64,000 bases of DNA from Acidobacteriota bacterium (GCA_039030395.1 JBCCEF010000011.1:100762-164761), one strand, 5' to 3'. Positions 26,636 through 35,536 are shown, numbered from the stretch's first letter. The notes: generated by a model not told the origin, from the letters alone. Numbers and translations: made by a program.

Positions 26636-29131
26636 TCAGCTCCCTACCGGAGGAATGAGGATCAACACTTCGTCCCGCGCCGTTTCCGGCCCCACGGTTT
26701 CCCGCGAGCCGTCCGCCCGGAACCACTGCATGGTGTAGGTGTACTGGTCACCGCCGCCGGCCTTCTTCGGCACCTTCCAGTGGAAGGCCTCGGGGTTTCC
26801 TTCAAAGGTCTTCTCGACGTTGGGATCCGCCCAATCCGGTGCATCCGGATAGTCGAGGCGCAGCTTGGCGAGGACGAATCCGGCGGCCGCCAGGTCGGGG
26901 GTGAGAATCCGCACCTCGACCTCCAGCATGCCCTCCACCAGATCGCCGACGATCAGGTTGCGCTCGGCGGTTTCGCGCTCCGGGGAACGCTGGGTGGTGC
27001 CGTCGTTGCCGAAGACCGTGACGGCGTAGGAGTAGCGCGGTTTCTCGTCCAGCCGCGACCGGAAGAGCGTCCACCCCTGGCTGGCGCCGTCGCCGGCCAG
27101 TTCCAAGCTGGTCTGCTGGTTCTCGTACCCCAGTTCGACGATCGCCTTGCGAATGCGAGCCAGCGGATCCACCAGGTTGACGGAAATCGGCACCGCCTTG
27201 GTCGGCGGCTGGTTGAGCACCACCAATTGGGCGCCCTCGTCGGTCTGCAAGATCGGCCCTTCCTGGGTCGACTCGTAGAAGTACGTCGAGGCCACCTCGA
27301 ACTTGCGCGAGGCGCCCGCCGGCGGCCGAATGTGCACCTCCGCCGTCGAGTCCGCCTGGGTCAGCACGTGGGTCGCCGAGTCGTTGGCCCCGGCGGCGGC
27401 CTCCGCGTAGCGGACCTCCGCCTGGATGCTCCTGACGGACTGCCAGTCCACCTGACCGGCGGTGACGGTCACCGGGAAAGTGGCTCCGACCACCCGCGGA
27501 TCGATATCCAGGTTGCGGGTGGTGGTGCGAATCCACGGCGAGGTGGCCGAAGGCGAGGCGTCGCCCAGGGCGAATCCGGCCTTGTAGTGGACGATCACCT
27601 GGTACTCCAGTTCGACGCTCAGGCGATGGTCCAGATGGAAGGCGAAGGAGCCCGCCTCTCCCGGCTGGTTGAGCACAAACTCCTTGCTGTCCTTCGGTCC
27701 CGTGCCGTCTTCCCGCTGGCCGTAGCGCACCTTGACATTCATCGACCGCACGCCTTCGGCTTCGAAATCCGCCGTACTGCCAACGGTGCCCTGCATGGTC
27801 TCGAAGAACGGGTGGCGCAGGTCCACCATCAGGATCTTGTCCGACAGGTCCGCACCGCCCGAGGCGAAACGGATCGAGCTCTGCGGCGCCGCCGTCCGCC
27901 GCTGGGCGGAAACCTGACGCAGATCGAAGGTGATGGTCTGCTGCTCTTCCTGGGTCAGCGAACGCATCAGGAAGCCCACCTGCGGCCGGCCGGCCTGATT
28001 CCAGCGCTCGACGGCGGTCAACGGACGGTCGCCGCCGCCGCCGTCGGCCGCATCGCCGTCGCCACCGCCATCGCGCTCCGACGCCGGCGGCGGAGCTTCG
28101 CCGCCGGGGCGGGTGTTGGCGGTCGTCGCCGAACGGCCCTCGTGGCGCGGCCCGGCGGTATCGCCGGTGTTGCCTCGGCCGGTGGCCGCCGTTTGCAGGG
28201 GAGTGGTGAAGCCGTCGGTATTGGCCACTGCCGCCACCGCCGGATCGTAGACCGAGAGTTCGCCGCGGTCCTGTGCCAGCACCTGGCCCGGCTGCAAGCC
28301 CGGCCGGAAGAACGACCAGGTAGCCAGCTCCTTGGCCAAATTCTGGAGCTGTGTCGCCCGCTCCGCCAATTCCGGCCCTTCCAGGCCCAGGTAGTCGACA
28401 TCCTCGATGGTGATCGCCCCCTGCTTGCGGAGAGTCTCCATCTCGGCGTCGATATCCGCCTTGAACCACAGAGTGTTGACCTGGGCACGGGACCGCAGGT
28501 GCTGGTAGGACTGCCGGAAATCGATGGTGATCTTGCATTCGCGAGCCGGCATCAGGCCCTTGTAGTCGAGGTTGTAAACCATCGCAATCTGCGATGCGCC
28601 ACCGGCTTCGATGGAAGACTTCATCAACAGGGCGCCGCGCTTCGAAAGCTCCAGCGCCAAAACCGCCTCATTTTTGCCGTAGAGCGAGGGAGTCGCCGAA
28701 CCGAGGATTTCCTCGACAAAACCGGAGCCTCCACCCTCCTCGTCGTCGTCGCCGGAAGCCAAACCCGGCGCCGCACCGGCGGACTCACCCAGAGCGGTCA
28801 CCCGCACGCTGCCGCGCTCGAAGGGCACCGGCACCAGGTCCACCGCGCCGCCCACCCGGCTTTCCAACTCACCGCGCACCGCGGCCAAAGTGCCGGCGGA
28901 CACTTCGAGATCGACGGTCATGGTCAAGAAACCACCGCCCTCGCGATCGCCCTCCTCGAATTCTTCGCTCGCAGCGATGTCCTCCCGATAGATCAGGAGC
29001 TGGAACATGTGCTCGCCGCCCTGCTTCGAAAGCTGCGGCGAATCCGGCATGTACCAGAAGCGGTTCTGGGAGGTGTAGTCACGGAAAACGGTGACTCCGT
29101 GGAGCTCTAAGGCACTGTCGAGATTCAGCAT
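26636..29131 (-). CDS. FRD-array paralog, 831 aa, coupled to the S8 peptidases
   Basis: The N-terminus is typical (VTVFRDYTSQNRFWYMPDSP), followed by GGFLTMTVDLEV, ILGSATPSLYGKNEA, MVYNLDYKGLMPARE and ITIEDVDYLG. A low-complexity Gly/Asp-rich linker at about residues 300-375 separates the N-terminal module from about four beta units. The segment before it (SVYDPAVAAVANTDG) and the linker are plausible protease-sensitive sites. No signal peptide or membrane helix. AGGAA precedes the ATG. The stop is 3 nt before the peptidase start, the tightest link between an array protein and a protease in the window. It is most similar to the gene at 16800. Confidence 0.9.
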   Translation of the reverse strand: MLNLDSALELHGVTVFRDYTSQNRFWYMPDSPQLSKQGGEHMFQLLIYREDIAASEEFEEGDREGGGFLTMTVDLEVSAGTLAAVRGELESRVGGAVDLVPVPFERGSVRVTALGESAGAAPGLASGDDDEEGGGSGFVEEILGSATPSLYGKNEAVLALELSKRGALLMKSSIEAGGASQIAMVYNLDYKGLMPARECKITIDFRQSYQHLRSRAQVNTLWFKADIDAEMETLRKQGAITIEDVDYLGLEGPELAERATQLQNLAKELATWSFFRPGLQPGQVLAQDRGELSVYDPAVAAVANTDGFTTPLQTAATGRGNTGDTAGPRHEGRSATTANTRPGGEAPPPASERDGGGDGDAADGGGGDRPLTAVERWNQAGRPQVGFLMRSLTQEEQQTITFDLRQVSAQRRTAAPQSSIRFASGGADLSDKILMVDLRHPFFETMQGTVGSTADFEAEGVRSMNVKVRYGQREDGTGPKDSKEFVLNQPGEAGSFAFHLDHRLSVELEYQVIVHYKAGFALGDASPSATSPWIRTTTRNLDIDPRVVGATFPVTVTAGQVDWQSVRSIQAEVRYAEAAAGANDSATHVLTQADSTAEVHIRPPAGASRKFEVASTYFYESTQEGPILQTDEGAQLVVLNQPPTKAVPISVNLVDPLARIRKAIVELGYENQQTSLELAGDGASQGWTLFRSRLDEKPRYSYAVTVFGNDGTTQRSPERETAERNLIVGDLVEGMLEVEVRILTPDLAAAGFVLAKLRLDYPDAPDWADPNVEKTFEGNPEAFHWKVPKKAGGGDQYTYTMQWFRADGSRETVGPETARDEVLILIPPVGS

Positions 29132-29248
29132 GCTCTAGTTCCTAGGTCGTGGTTCGACTCCTCCGGGAAGTCGAAATGGGATGCGTTGCAGTCCAAGGCA
29201 TAGACGTCCGGCTCGTGATGATCACCGGCGACGCCGGCGATAAATTCG

Positions 29249-29908
29249 TTACATGCCAATCCGTCGAACGGCCCCGGCCTCCCCGTCGAGCGATCCGGCG
29301 AAGCGGAGTTCCTGGGCAGAACCGCCCGCCCGCCGCTCGGTCCTGCCGCGGGCGGCAGCAGCGTGCTCCTCGACCCCGTCCACCACCCGGGTTGAAGATT
29401 CCAAGCGAAAGGACCGGCGGGCAGAACTGGGCGTTCCACCGAGCTGCAAGAGGTACTCGGCCTGCGCATCGGGCAAGCCCCGACCCCAGGCCTTCTCCAG
29501 TTCCCGGGCCGACGGCTCGTCCAATTTTCGCTGCAGAGAACAGCGGTTGTCGCCATAGAGCGAAGGAGAGCCTTCGAGGGTCAGCCCGGGGAGGAGGGTC
29601 ACCACCACCCGTCCGCCGGCCCAGGTCACCGGCGCCAGCCGCACAGGCATCCCCTCGGCGCGCTGCGTCAGCAAACGCTCTACTCGCTGACGATCCGACT
29701 CCGCAAGGGTGAGAACGGTGGTCAGCGAAACCACCCCACGCTCCGCCTCGAACCGTCCCCGCACCTTGCGGCCGGTCAGCGTGAGCTCCAGATCCTCCAC
29801 CGCCGGACGAACCGGCAGGGCGTAGAAGGTGGAGCTGTCGGTGGTATCCGGATAGACCCGGACATCGGAAAGCTGGGAAAGGTGAATCGGGCTATGGACA
29901 TCGAGCAT
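29249..29908 (-). CDS. Short FRD-array member, N-terminal module only
   Basis: 219 aa. The N-terminus matches the start of the large paralogs (VRVYPDTTDSSTFYALPVRP, with R-V-Y-P-D for the FRD segment), followed by GVVSLTTVLTLAESD and then EGSPSLYGDNRCSL, which aligns with SATPSLYGKNEAVL of the gene at 26636. Everything after the second conserved stretch, including all beta repeats, is absent. It opens the operon that contains the S8 peptidases, with GGAG 9 nt before the ATG. It could be a free capping or adaptor form of the shared module, or a decayed paralog; its clean frame and ribosome site favour a functional gene. The last 50 residues are Arg/Glu-rich. Confidence 0.82.
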   Translation of the reverse strand: MLDVHSPIHLSQLSDVRVYPDTTDSSTFYALPVRPAVEDLELTLTGRKVRGRFEAERGVVSLTTVLTLAESDRQRVERLLTQRAEGMPVRLAPVTWAGGRVVVTLLPGLTLEGSPSLYGDNRCSLQRKLDEPSARELEKAWGRGLPDAQAEYLLQLGGTPSSARRSFRLESSTRVVDGVEEHAAAARGRTERRAGGSAQELRFAGSLDGEAGAVRRIGM

Positions 29909-30085
29909 GGGCGGCGACTCCGGTGGTGGGGTTCACCGGATTCAGGCGCAGAGGCGGTCCGCGCCGTTACCCAAGTTGAGCTACGAGATCGGCCTTCTCA
30001 GCGACCAACGATCTGTATCGAGCGTTCGAAGTGACTCTGATCCTGCGCCCTCCGGTGACTTGGTCAACGGCCCTGTGGCTCCGCC

Positions 30086-30114
30086 TTGACTGCCGGGATT
30101 CATCAATTTATAAT
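30086..30114 (+). promoter_or_regulatory. Sigma-70 promoter of the secreted-protein pair
   Basis: TTGACT at 30086-30091 and TATAAT at 30109-30114 are separated by exactly 17 bases. The expected start of transcription near 30121 leaves a leader of about 27 nt with AAAGGA before the ATG at 30148. From 29909 to 30085 nothing else is recognisable. Confidence 0.85.
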
Positions 30115-30147
30115 CGAATGCCAAACATTGAAAGAAAGGACTTCTCA

Positions 30148-30498
30148 ATGTCCAAGGGCGCCACCCTCATCTTACTTTCTTTCCTACTCTTAACACTTCC
30201 CCTAGAAGCTGGCGAAGGATCTCTCGATCCTGACGCCGCAAAGGAAAACTACGCTGCAGGAATCAACGTCGACGGAACACCTTCGGACTCCTCCGCCGAG
30301 AAGAACGAAGCTGATTCGTACAGAAACCCATGCCTTGACGCTCAGAACTACGAGTGCTTTGCAAAGTGCAATGACTTCTGGGGCTGGTGCGTAGACGGAG
30401 ACGATGGCTGCTTTTTCTACTATGTCGACGACACATGCATCGACGACTACCAGGTCGATCAATGCTGCGTCCATACCCTCCAATCCGGGCTGTTCTAG
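30148..30498 (+). CDS. Small secreted cysteine-rich protein
   Basis: 116 aa with a clear signal peptide (residues 1-22, hydrophobic core LILLSFLLLTLPL). The mature part is acidic. Its last 50 residues carry eight cysteines, including an adjacent pair (DQCCV), which suggests four disulfides in a small secreted domain. AAAGGA lies 7 nt before the ATG; an in-frame ATG at 30118 lies too close to the predicted transcription start. Codon use and AT content differ from the neighbours on the left, hinting at a different origin. It is followed after 15 nt by a large secreted protein. I do not recognise the fold. Confidence 0.85.
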   Translation: MSKGATLILLSFLLLTLPLEAGEGSLDPDAAKENYAAGINVDGTPSDSSAEKNEADSYRNPCLDAQNYECFAKCNDFWGWCVDGDDGCFFYYVDDTCIDDYQVDQCCVHTLQSGLF

Positions 30499-30513
30499 AC
30501 TCCCACCGCGACG

Positions 30514-32793
30514 ATGAAGAGATTCCTGGTTCCCGGCCTTACTTTATTGGCCTGTTTAGGCTTGGGGGTTCCTGCCTTAGGTCAACAGTTTGGCCTGTTT
30601 CCGGAGCAGGGCCAGGTGGATGGCACGGCCGCACTAGCGTTCGTCGCACTTTCCTCAGATGCTCAGCTCGAGGGCGCACCCAAGCCTCTGGATCCTGACG
30701 GACTAGAGGTCCACCTCGTGAAGATGGAAAACCAAGAGGCTCGGTCCAAGACCGTTCTACCGGCGGGTACGTGGGTGGCGCCAGCACGGGGCATCTACAG
30801 GTACTGGATCGAGGGGAACGACTGGATTAGCCCGTCCCACGGGATCCTCCACTTTTCGGCAGCACCATTTCGAGGCCAAGGACACATCGTAGCTCGGAGA
30901 GTAGTGCCGGCGGGCACCGTAAAGCTTGCCATTGGTGAATTCCTCGGGCCCGAAGAGGAACTTCGACTCCTTCATCTCGACAGTCATCGGTGGCTCAAGG
31001 CGCCGATGCCGGAGATGTCGAGAAGAGCGAATGGGAGCGAGGCCTTCGAGGGCGTCGCCATGCCAGCGGGCCAGATCATCGCTGGCGTCTTTGACACGCG
31101 AAGCAAAGAATATCGTTGGCTGTCGCAGCCGATCACGGTTCTCGCAGGGAAGGCGGTGGAAGTCTCGTCAACTCCTTTCGGAGAGGGTACCACCATAGTT
31201 GCAGTTTTCGATCGCCCCCAGGTCATGCGAAGTCACTCCCAATATGACGCTTCTGTAGCTCTTCGCGGCCAACAAGGGGATGAAAGGCTTCCCGACGTCC
31301 AGGTCGCCACCGCGGAACGGATCCATGCCGTCTTCTACGATCACTATGAAAGGGTCGTCTCGCTGCGAGTCCGCTCCCCGTCGGTAGGCGCCCCCTCCCA
31401 AGATCTCGCCCTGCGACCAGGAAAAGTCGAGAGCTTTCGCGGGTTCCTGCGTTTCCTGCCATCGCTGCATGTCCATCTGAACACGCCCAGTGAGTTAGTG
31501 ATCCCCATGGGCACTCAAGTCGCGGCGAGAACGTTCCCGGAGCGCCTACCCATCGCGGAGAAGCCTCTGGGACCGACCTTGTCCACGACTTTCATCCACC
31601 TTCCGGCCGAGCCGATCGAAGTCGTCGTCGAAGTTCCACCCTGGCGGTTTCTGGGAAGAACCGATCTCTCTGACTGGCAAAATGGAGAGATCGAAATACA
31701 AGCCGAGACAATTCATTTGTCGGGCACTGTGTTCCGAGGCCAGGAGCCAATTCAGGCGGAAATCACCTTTCATCTTCAGGATGACGACCCTGACTTTCAA
31801 CTGCGAACGGAATCCGACTCCGAAGGTCACTACGAGACGGTGCTCTATGGACCTCCCGCCATTGCGCTGGTCAAGCCGGCAGACGAGCCGGAGAGGAAGC
31901 CTCACTGGGAGCTTCTGATCAAGACAGATTTTCCCGATCCTTCCCGGCTTGACTTTCTCATCCCAGACAACAGAATTTCGATACATACCACCGACCTTCG
32001 CAGCGGAGAGCCAGTCGAAGGAACGGTTGTCAGATATCGCAATCTACACTTGGATGGTACCGAGAAAGTTGGCAAATACCATGGAAAGGTCATAACAGAT
32101 GAGTCCGGATCGGCGCTCCTTCCAGCTTTACGGAATGGGAGCCTCGAGCTTCATCTTAGAGCCGACTCATACAAAGATGCCGAGATAGACGATGTCGCAA
32201 TCGGCATGCTGCGCGATGAGAGAACACTGGAGATTGCACTCGAACCCGAGGATGCTTCCTCAATTTCGATGACTTTTCTAGGTCCCGACGGCACTCCGGC
32301 GGAGGGTTCGCAGATCATGGTACCCGACGAGAGTGGCGAACGTACTCTCTGGACCGCTCAGGCGGACAGCAAGGGCCGAGTTGCTGTGCCCGAGCGGTAC
32401 GTTGGCTCCCGATTGCTCGCCCGATTTCACCGGGCTGGCTTCCTGGTGGATCGCGTACCTAGTGGCGAGAGAGCTCTCACCTTTCCTGCCACGCGTTCTC
32501 CGATTCGAGCCCGGGTCCTTTTCAACGGAGACCCCAGCCCTTGGGCACGGATAGCCATAGAGATTCAAGGCATCATTGTCAGTGGCCCGTCTCTCCGGTG
32601 GCTAACCGGTGCAAGTACCGCCGACGACGCCGGCATCTGGCAGGCACGAGGTCTGCCGAAGCTCCCCATCTCCCTCGTCGCCTGGCAGCCCAGGCAAGAC
32701 GAGAACCGCGATGCTGTTGCGCTCATTGCTTCGTTCGGGCGCTCTCTAGGTCCGTCATGGGCAGGCAACCTGGAACTCGACGCAGTTCAGTAA
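30514..32793 (+). CDS. Large secreted protein with carboxypeptidase-regulatory-like beta domains
   Basis: 759 aa with a signal peptide (FLVPGLTLLACLGLGVPALG, cleavage near residue 23). No membrane anchor follows. The C-terminal half looks like successive carboxypeptidase-regulatory or Ig-like modules: IHLSGTVFRGQEPIQAEITF ... SDSEGHYETVLYGP around residues 390-450 and SIHTTDLRSGEPVEGTVVRY ... TDESGSALLPALRNG around 490-550. Such modules serve in surface or secreted adhesion and binding. The N-terminal 300 residues are not recognised. There is no ribosome site of note, so translation probably depends on coupling to the small Cys-rich gene just upstream. Base composition is more AT-rich than the array. 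Confidence 0.85.
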   Translation: MKRFLVPGLTLLACLGLGVPALGQQFGLFPEQGQVDGTAALAFVALSSDAQLEGAPKPLDPDGLEVHLVKMENQEARSKTVLPAGTWVAPARGIYRYWIEGNDWISPSHGILHFSAAPFRGQGHIVARRVVPAGTVKLAIGEFLGPEEELRLLHLDSHRWLKAPMPEMSRRANGSEAFEGVAMPAGQIIAGVFDTRSKEYRWLSQPITVLAGKAVEVSSTPFGEGTTIVAVFDRPQVMRSHSQYDASVALRGQQGDERLPDVQVATAERIHAVFYDHYERVVSLRVRSPSVGAPSQDLALRPGKVESFRGFLRFLPSLHVHLNTPSELVIPMGTQVAARTFPERLPIAEKPLGPTLSTTFIHLPAEPIEVVVEVPPWRFLGRTDLSDWQNGEIEIQAETIHLSGTVFRGQEPIQAEITFHLQDDDPDFQLRTESDSEGHYETVLYGPPAIALVKPADEPERKPHWELLIKTDFPDPSRLDFLIPDNRISIHTTDLRSGEPVEGTVVRYRNLHLDGTEKVGKYHGKVITDESGSALLPALRNGSLELHLRADSYKDAEIDDVAIGMLRDERTLEIALEPEDASSISMTFLGPDGTPAEGSQIMVPDESGERTLWTAQADSKGRVAVPERYVGSRLLARFHRAGFLVDRVPSGERALTFPATRSPIRARVLFNGDPSPWARIAIEIQGIIVSGPSLRWLTGASTADDAGIWQARGLPKLPISLVAWQPRQDENRDAVALIASFGRSLGPSWAGNLELDAVQ

Positions 32794-32839
32794 GATTTCC
32801 CCTAGAGCCAACCCAACAGCCAGGAAACGCCACCCGGTC

Positions 32840-32881
32840 TACGGCCGCACCGCCGTCCCCAGCGTCGTATCCCCAGACTCG
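32840..32881 (-). pseudogene. Remnant of a GFESGD-type C-terminal tail
   Basis: On the minus strand this reads HESGDTTLGTAVRP then a stop. The 30-nt segment 32852-32881 matches 33817-33846, the 3' end of the zincin gene, with a single mismatch. It is a duplicated gene end left on the far side of the SDR gene. The rest of 32794-33041 shows nothing else. Confidence 0.7.
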
Positions 32882-33041
32882 TGGCCACGAACTCTCGAGC
32901 TCAATGCGGTGAGTTAAGTTGCGACTGCCGGGTGGATCCGCTTGAGAAGCGTCGGTCCCCACCCGTTGCCTCCGTTCACCGTACCCCAGCGAATGGCGGT
33001 AGTGAAGCCGAAGAACGAACCACCGTCCTCAGGAGGACCCC

Positions 33042-33782
33042 ATGATCAACCCAAACCACCGTCCCGTTTACGCCGTACTCGCCGGAGCCGGCGGCATTGG
33101 CTCGGCCCTTTGCCGGCAGCTCGCCGAGGGCGGAGCCAAGGTCGCCGTTGGAGGCCGCAAGCGCGAAAAGGTCGAGGCGCTGGCGGACGAGATCGGCGGG
33201 CTGGCCGTGGAAGTGGACGGACGCTCTTTCGAGCAGGTGGAAAATCTGCTCAACCAGGCCGCCGAGCTGGGCGACCTGGTAGGCGCCGCGAACTGCGCCG
33301 GCTCCTTGTTGCTGAAACCGGCCCATCTGACGCGCGAAGAAGAACTGCAGGACACCCTCGACGCCAACATCACCACCGCCTTTGCGCTCGTGCGAGCGGC
33401 GGCCCGGTCGATGAAAGACGGTGGCTCGGTGGTGCTGATGAGTTCCGCGGCGGCGCGCATCGGACTGCCGAACCACGAGGCCATTGCCGCCGCCAAGGGA
33501 GCGGTCGAAGGGTTGGTGGGCGCCGCAGCGGCAACCTATGCCGGCCGCGGCCTGCGGGTCAACGCCGTGGCGCCCGGTCTGGTCGACACCCCTTTGGCCG
33601 CGCGTATCACCGGCAACGAGAAGGCTCTGGAGGCGTCCCGTAGCCTCCATCCGCTGGGCCGCATCGGACAGCCGGAAGAAGTGGCCGCGCTCATCGCCTG
33701 GCTGCTCGGTCCCGATTCAGGCTGGGTGACCGGTCAGGTATGGGGCACGGACGGCGGGCTGGCCTCTCTCAAGGGCGGATAG
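33042..33782 (+). CDS. SDR-family protein lacking the catalytic tyrosine
   Basis: 246 aa, classical short-chain dehydrogenase fold. The cofactor loop is GAGGIG (residues 15-20), followed by GGRKREK for cofactor choice, NCAG at 84-87, the active-site serine region VLMSSAA at 131-137, and RVNAVAPGLVDTPL after it. The expected Y-x-x-x-K reads I-A-A-A-K (Ile148, Lys152), so normal proton transfer is missing. It may be an atypical subgroup, or use another residue such as His145 in LPNHEA. A C-terminal GQVWGTDGG fits the family. AGGAGG lies just before the ATG. The substrate is unknown. Confidence 0.88.
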   Translation: MINPNHRPVYAVLAGAGGIGSALCRQLAEGGAKVAVGGRKREKVEALADEIGGLAVEVDGRSFEQVENLLNQAAELGDLVGAANCAGSLLLKPAHLTREEELQDTLDANITTAFALVRAAARSMKDGGSVVLMSSAAARIGLPNHEAIAAAKGAVEGLVGAAAATYAGRGLRVNAVAPGLVDTPLAARITGNEKALEASRSLHPLGRIGQPEEVAALIAWLLGPDSGWVTGQVWGTDGGLASLKGG

Positions 33783-33803
33783 CCGGTTCCCGGACGGGCA
33801 GGT

Positions 33804-34853
33804 CTAACGAATCGCCGCCGTCCACAGCGTCGTATCCCCAGACTCGAAGCCGTCGGAGAAAATCTCTTCACCACCGATCCGTTCCGTCGTGAAGAACCAG
33901 TTGAAGTCGCCGGTGGTCACCGACGAGGAGGTGATGCGCTGGTGGTTGCCTTCGATGGTGGTTCGGCTGCTCGAACAGAAGGCGAAGCTCGACGTGTTGA
34001 TCAACCGCACCACCAGATCGCAGGAGTCGGAGACTCCGGCATAGACCAGGTGGACGGTGTAGTCGTCGGCGGTGCCGGCGATTTCGTCGAGGCCGGACAT
34101 GCCGAGGCGAAGGGTCGCCACGTCGTCCGCCACCAGGGTGCGCTGCTCTTCCCCGGACCGAGCGCCTTGCTGCATGGAAGCTTCGGTATTCGGCACGCCG
34201 TAGAGCGCCGATACGGTGAGATCCCCATTGGCGGGGAACAGATCACCGGGCGGTAGGTTCTCCAGCGTGCGGCTGTAGGTGGTGAAGTCCACCGTCGCCG
34301 GCAAGGTGAAGGGATTGTTCACGCCGTTCTGGTACCAGTGGCGATTCAAGTCATCGCCCCGCACATCGTCCGCCGAGCCTTTCACCCCATCCGCACCGGC
34401 ATCGAGATCGAAAACACCGTTGGGCCCAGCACCGGTCTTGGTGTAGTTGCGGTCCGCGCTCGCTACCGGAGATTCGGACGCCAGGTTCGGATGCGACAGG
34501 CCGATACAGTGACCGACTTCGTGCAGGATGGTGGACTCCCAGTCGATCTGATCCGGATCCAGTTCGGAACCGTCGCCGCGGCGCACGTTGCCGGTGGTCG
34601 GCTCCAGCGCGTTCCACACGGCGATGACGTTGCGCAGGGGAATCTCCATCTCGCTGACGGCGATCGAGTCCGGATCGATGCAGATGCCCACCGTAACCAC
34701 CCCGCCGGTGCCGTCGTAGCCCCGTGGATGGAGGATGCGGTCTGGATTGGCGTCGGAGGCGCCGATGAAGGCACCGGCGTCGGCCGGAGACGACGACAGC
34801 CACACCATCGACACACCAAGAACCGCGCTGACGAGTTGTTGGCGATTGATCAT
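33804..34853 (-). CDS. Secreted metallopeptidase-like zincin with GFESGD tail
   Basis: 349 aa. Signal peptide at residues 1-26. The metzincin-type zinc motif HEVGHCIGLSH (111-121) has the catalytic Glu and three His ligands. The C-terminus ends DGFESGDTTLWTAAIR, a tail pattern seen on many exported proteins of several phyla and probably a sorting or surface-retention signal, though I know of no formal description. The start at 34853 overlaps the stop of the preceding gene in ATGA, so they are translationally coupled. An upstream in-frame start (34967) would lie deep inside that gene and is rejected. The substrate is unknown. Confidence 0.88.
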   Translation of the reverse strand: MINRQQLVSAVLGVSMVWLSSSPADAGAFIGASDANPDRILHPRGYDGTGGVVTVGICIDPDSIAVSEMEIPLRNVIAVWNALEPTTGNVRRGDGSELDPDQIDWESTILHEVGHCIGLSHPNLASESPVASADRNYTKTGAGPNGVFDLDAGADGVKGSADDVRGDDLNRHWYQNGVNNPFTLPATVDFTTYSRTLENLPPGDLFPANGDLTVSALYGVPNTEASMQQGARSGEEQRTLVADDVATLRLGMSGLDEIAGTADDYTVHLVYAGVSDSCDLVVRLINTSSFAFCSSSRTTIEGNHQRITSSSVTTGDFNWFFTTERIGGEEIFSDGFESGDTTLWTAAIR

Positions 34854-35497
34854 TGCGCGCCCTCGGTGGCGGTCAATCTCGGATCCGAGAGTAGGGCCCG
34901 GAGACCCCGCTCGGCGGCCGCCAGACCCTGCAAGCCTCGAATCTGCAGGTAGTTCTCCGCTTGCCACGCCACGTCGGGCCAGACGATCTCGCGCTCCAGC
35001 CCCGACTCGACCAGGCCATTCCCCGCCGGATCGTAGAGACTCAGGCGTATCGTCAAGAGGGTCCAGGAGGTATCGGAGATGTGAAGCTCGGCTTGCTCTT
35101 CGGCCAGGCGGGCCTGGTCCGCGAGGCGCTTCTGATCCGCCAGCCGCTCGCCGTCGAAGGCCAGTACGCCGTTCTCCTCGAAAGAGCGAACCAGGGCATC
35201 CAGCTCTCCCGGATCGAGATTCATCTGAAAGTCCCCGGCTCCGCGCATGTAGCGCGGAATGTGGACCAACGCCCGGCCGTCCCCGAAGATGCGCAGGAGC
35301 GGCACTGGGTCGTTTTCCTCCAGCTCATCGTGCAGGACGGTGTACTCGACCAGCAGATGGTTCGCCGCCGGGGGAAAGGCGATGCGTGCTTGTTGCTGAG
35401 CTTCGGAGCCGAACCCACCGATATGGGCCAGGGCGGCGATCCAGGCCACGAGGAGTGCACTCCTCCCCGGCCGATTCTCACCTTTAGATTGGGTCAT
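34850..35497 (-). CDS. Hypothetical exported protein coupled to the zincin
   Basis: 215 aa. The N-terminus has a short hydrophobic stretch (ALLVAWIAALAHIGGFGSEA), likely a signal peptide. A domain like LLRIFGDGRALVHIP ... LDPGELDALVRSF follows, of a kind found in uncharacterised secreted proteins, and then a heptad-like helix (RLADQKRLADQARLAEEQ). The frame stays open to 36256, but that part overlaps the anti-sigma gene and the repeat and is not coding. The start at 35497 gives a clean signal peptide. Its stop overlaps the zincin start (ATGA). It could assist or restrain the peptidase; this is inference from coupling. Confidence 0.8.
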   Translation of the reverse strand: MTQSKGENRPGRSALLVAWIAALAHIGGFGSEAQQQARIAFPPAANHLLVEYTVLHDELEENDPVPLLRIFGDGRALVHIPRYMRGAGDFQMNLDPGELDALVRSFEENGVLAFDGERLADQKRLADQARLAEEQAELHISDTSWTLLTIRLSLYDPAGNGLVESGLEREIVWPDVAWQAENYLQIRGLQGLAAAERGLRALLSDPRLTATEGAQ

Positions 35498-35536
35498 GTG
35501 GCCTAGTTTAACGGCAGATCGCCGGCAAGGAAGCTC

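Noticed and set aside
1-29908. Extracellular contractile injection system or type VI secretion locus
   Set aside because: No sheath, tube, baseplate, spike or ATPase gene is recognisable; only the repeated beta-rich architecture recalls tail proteins.
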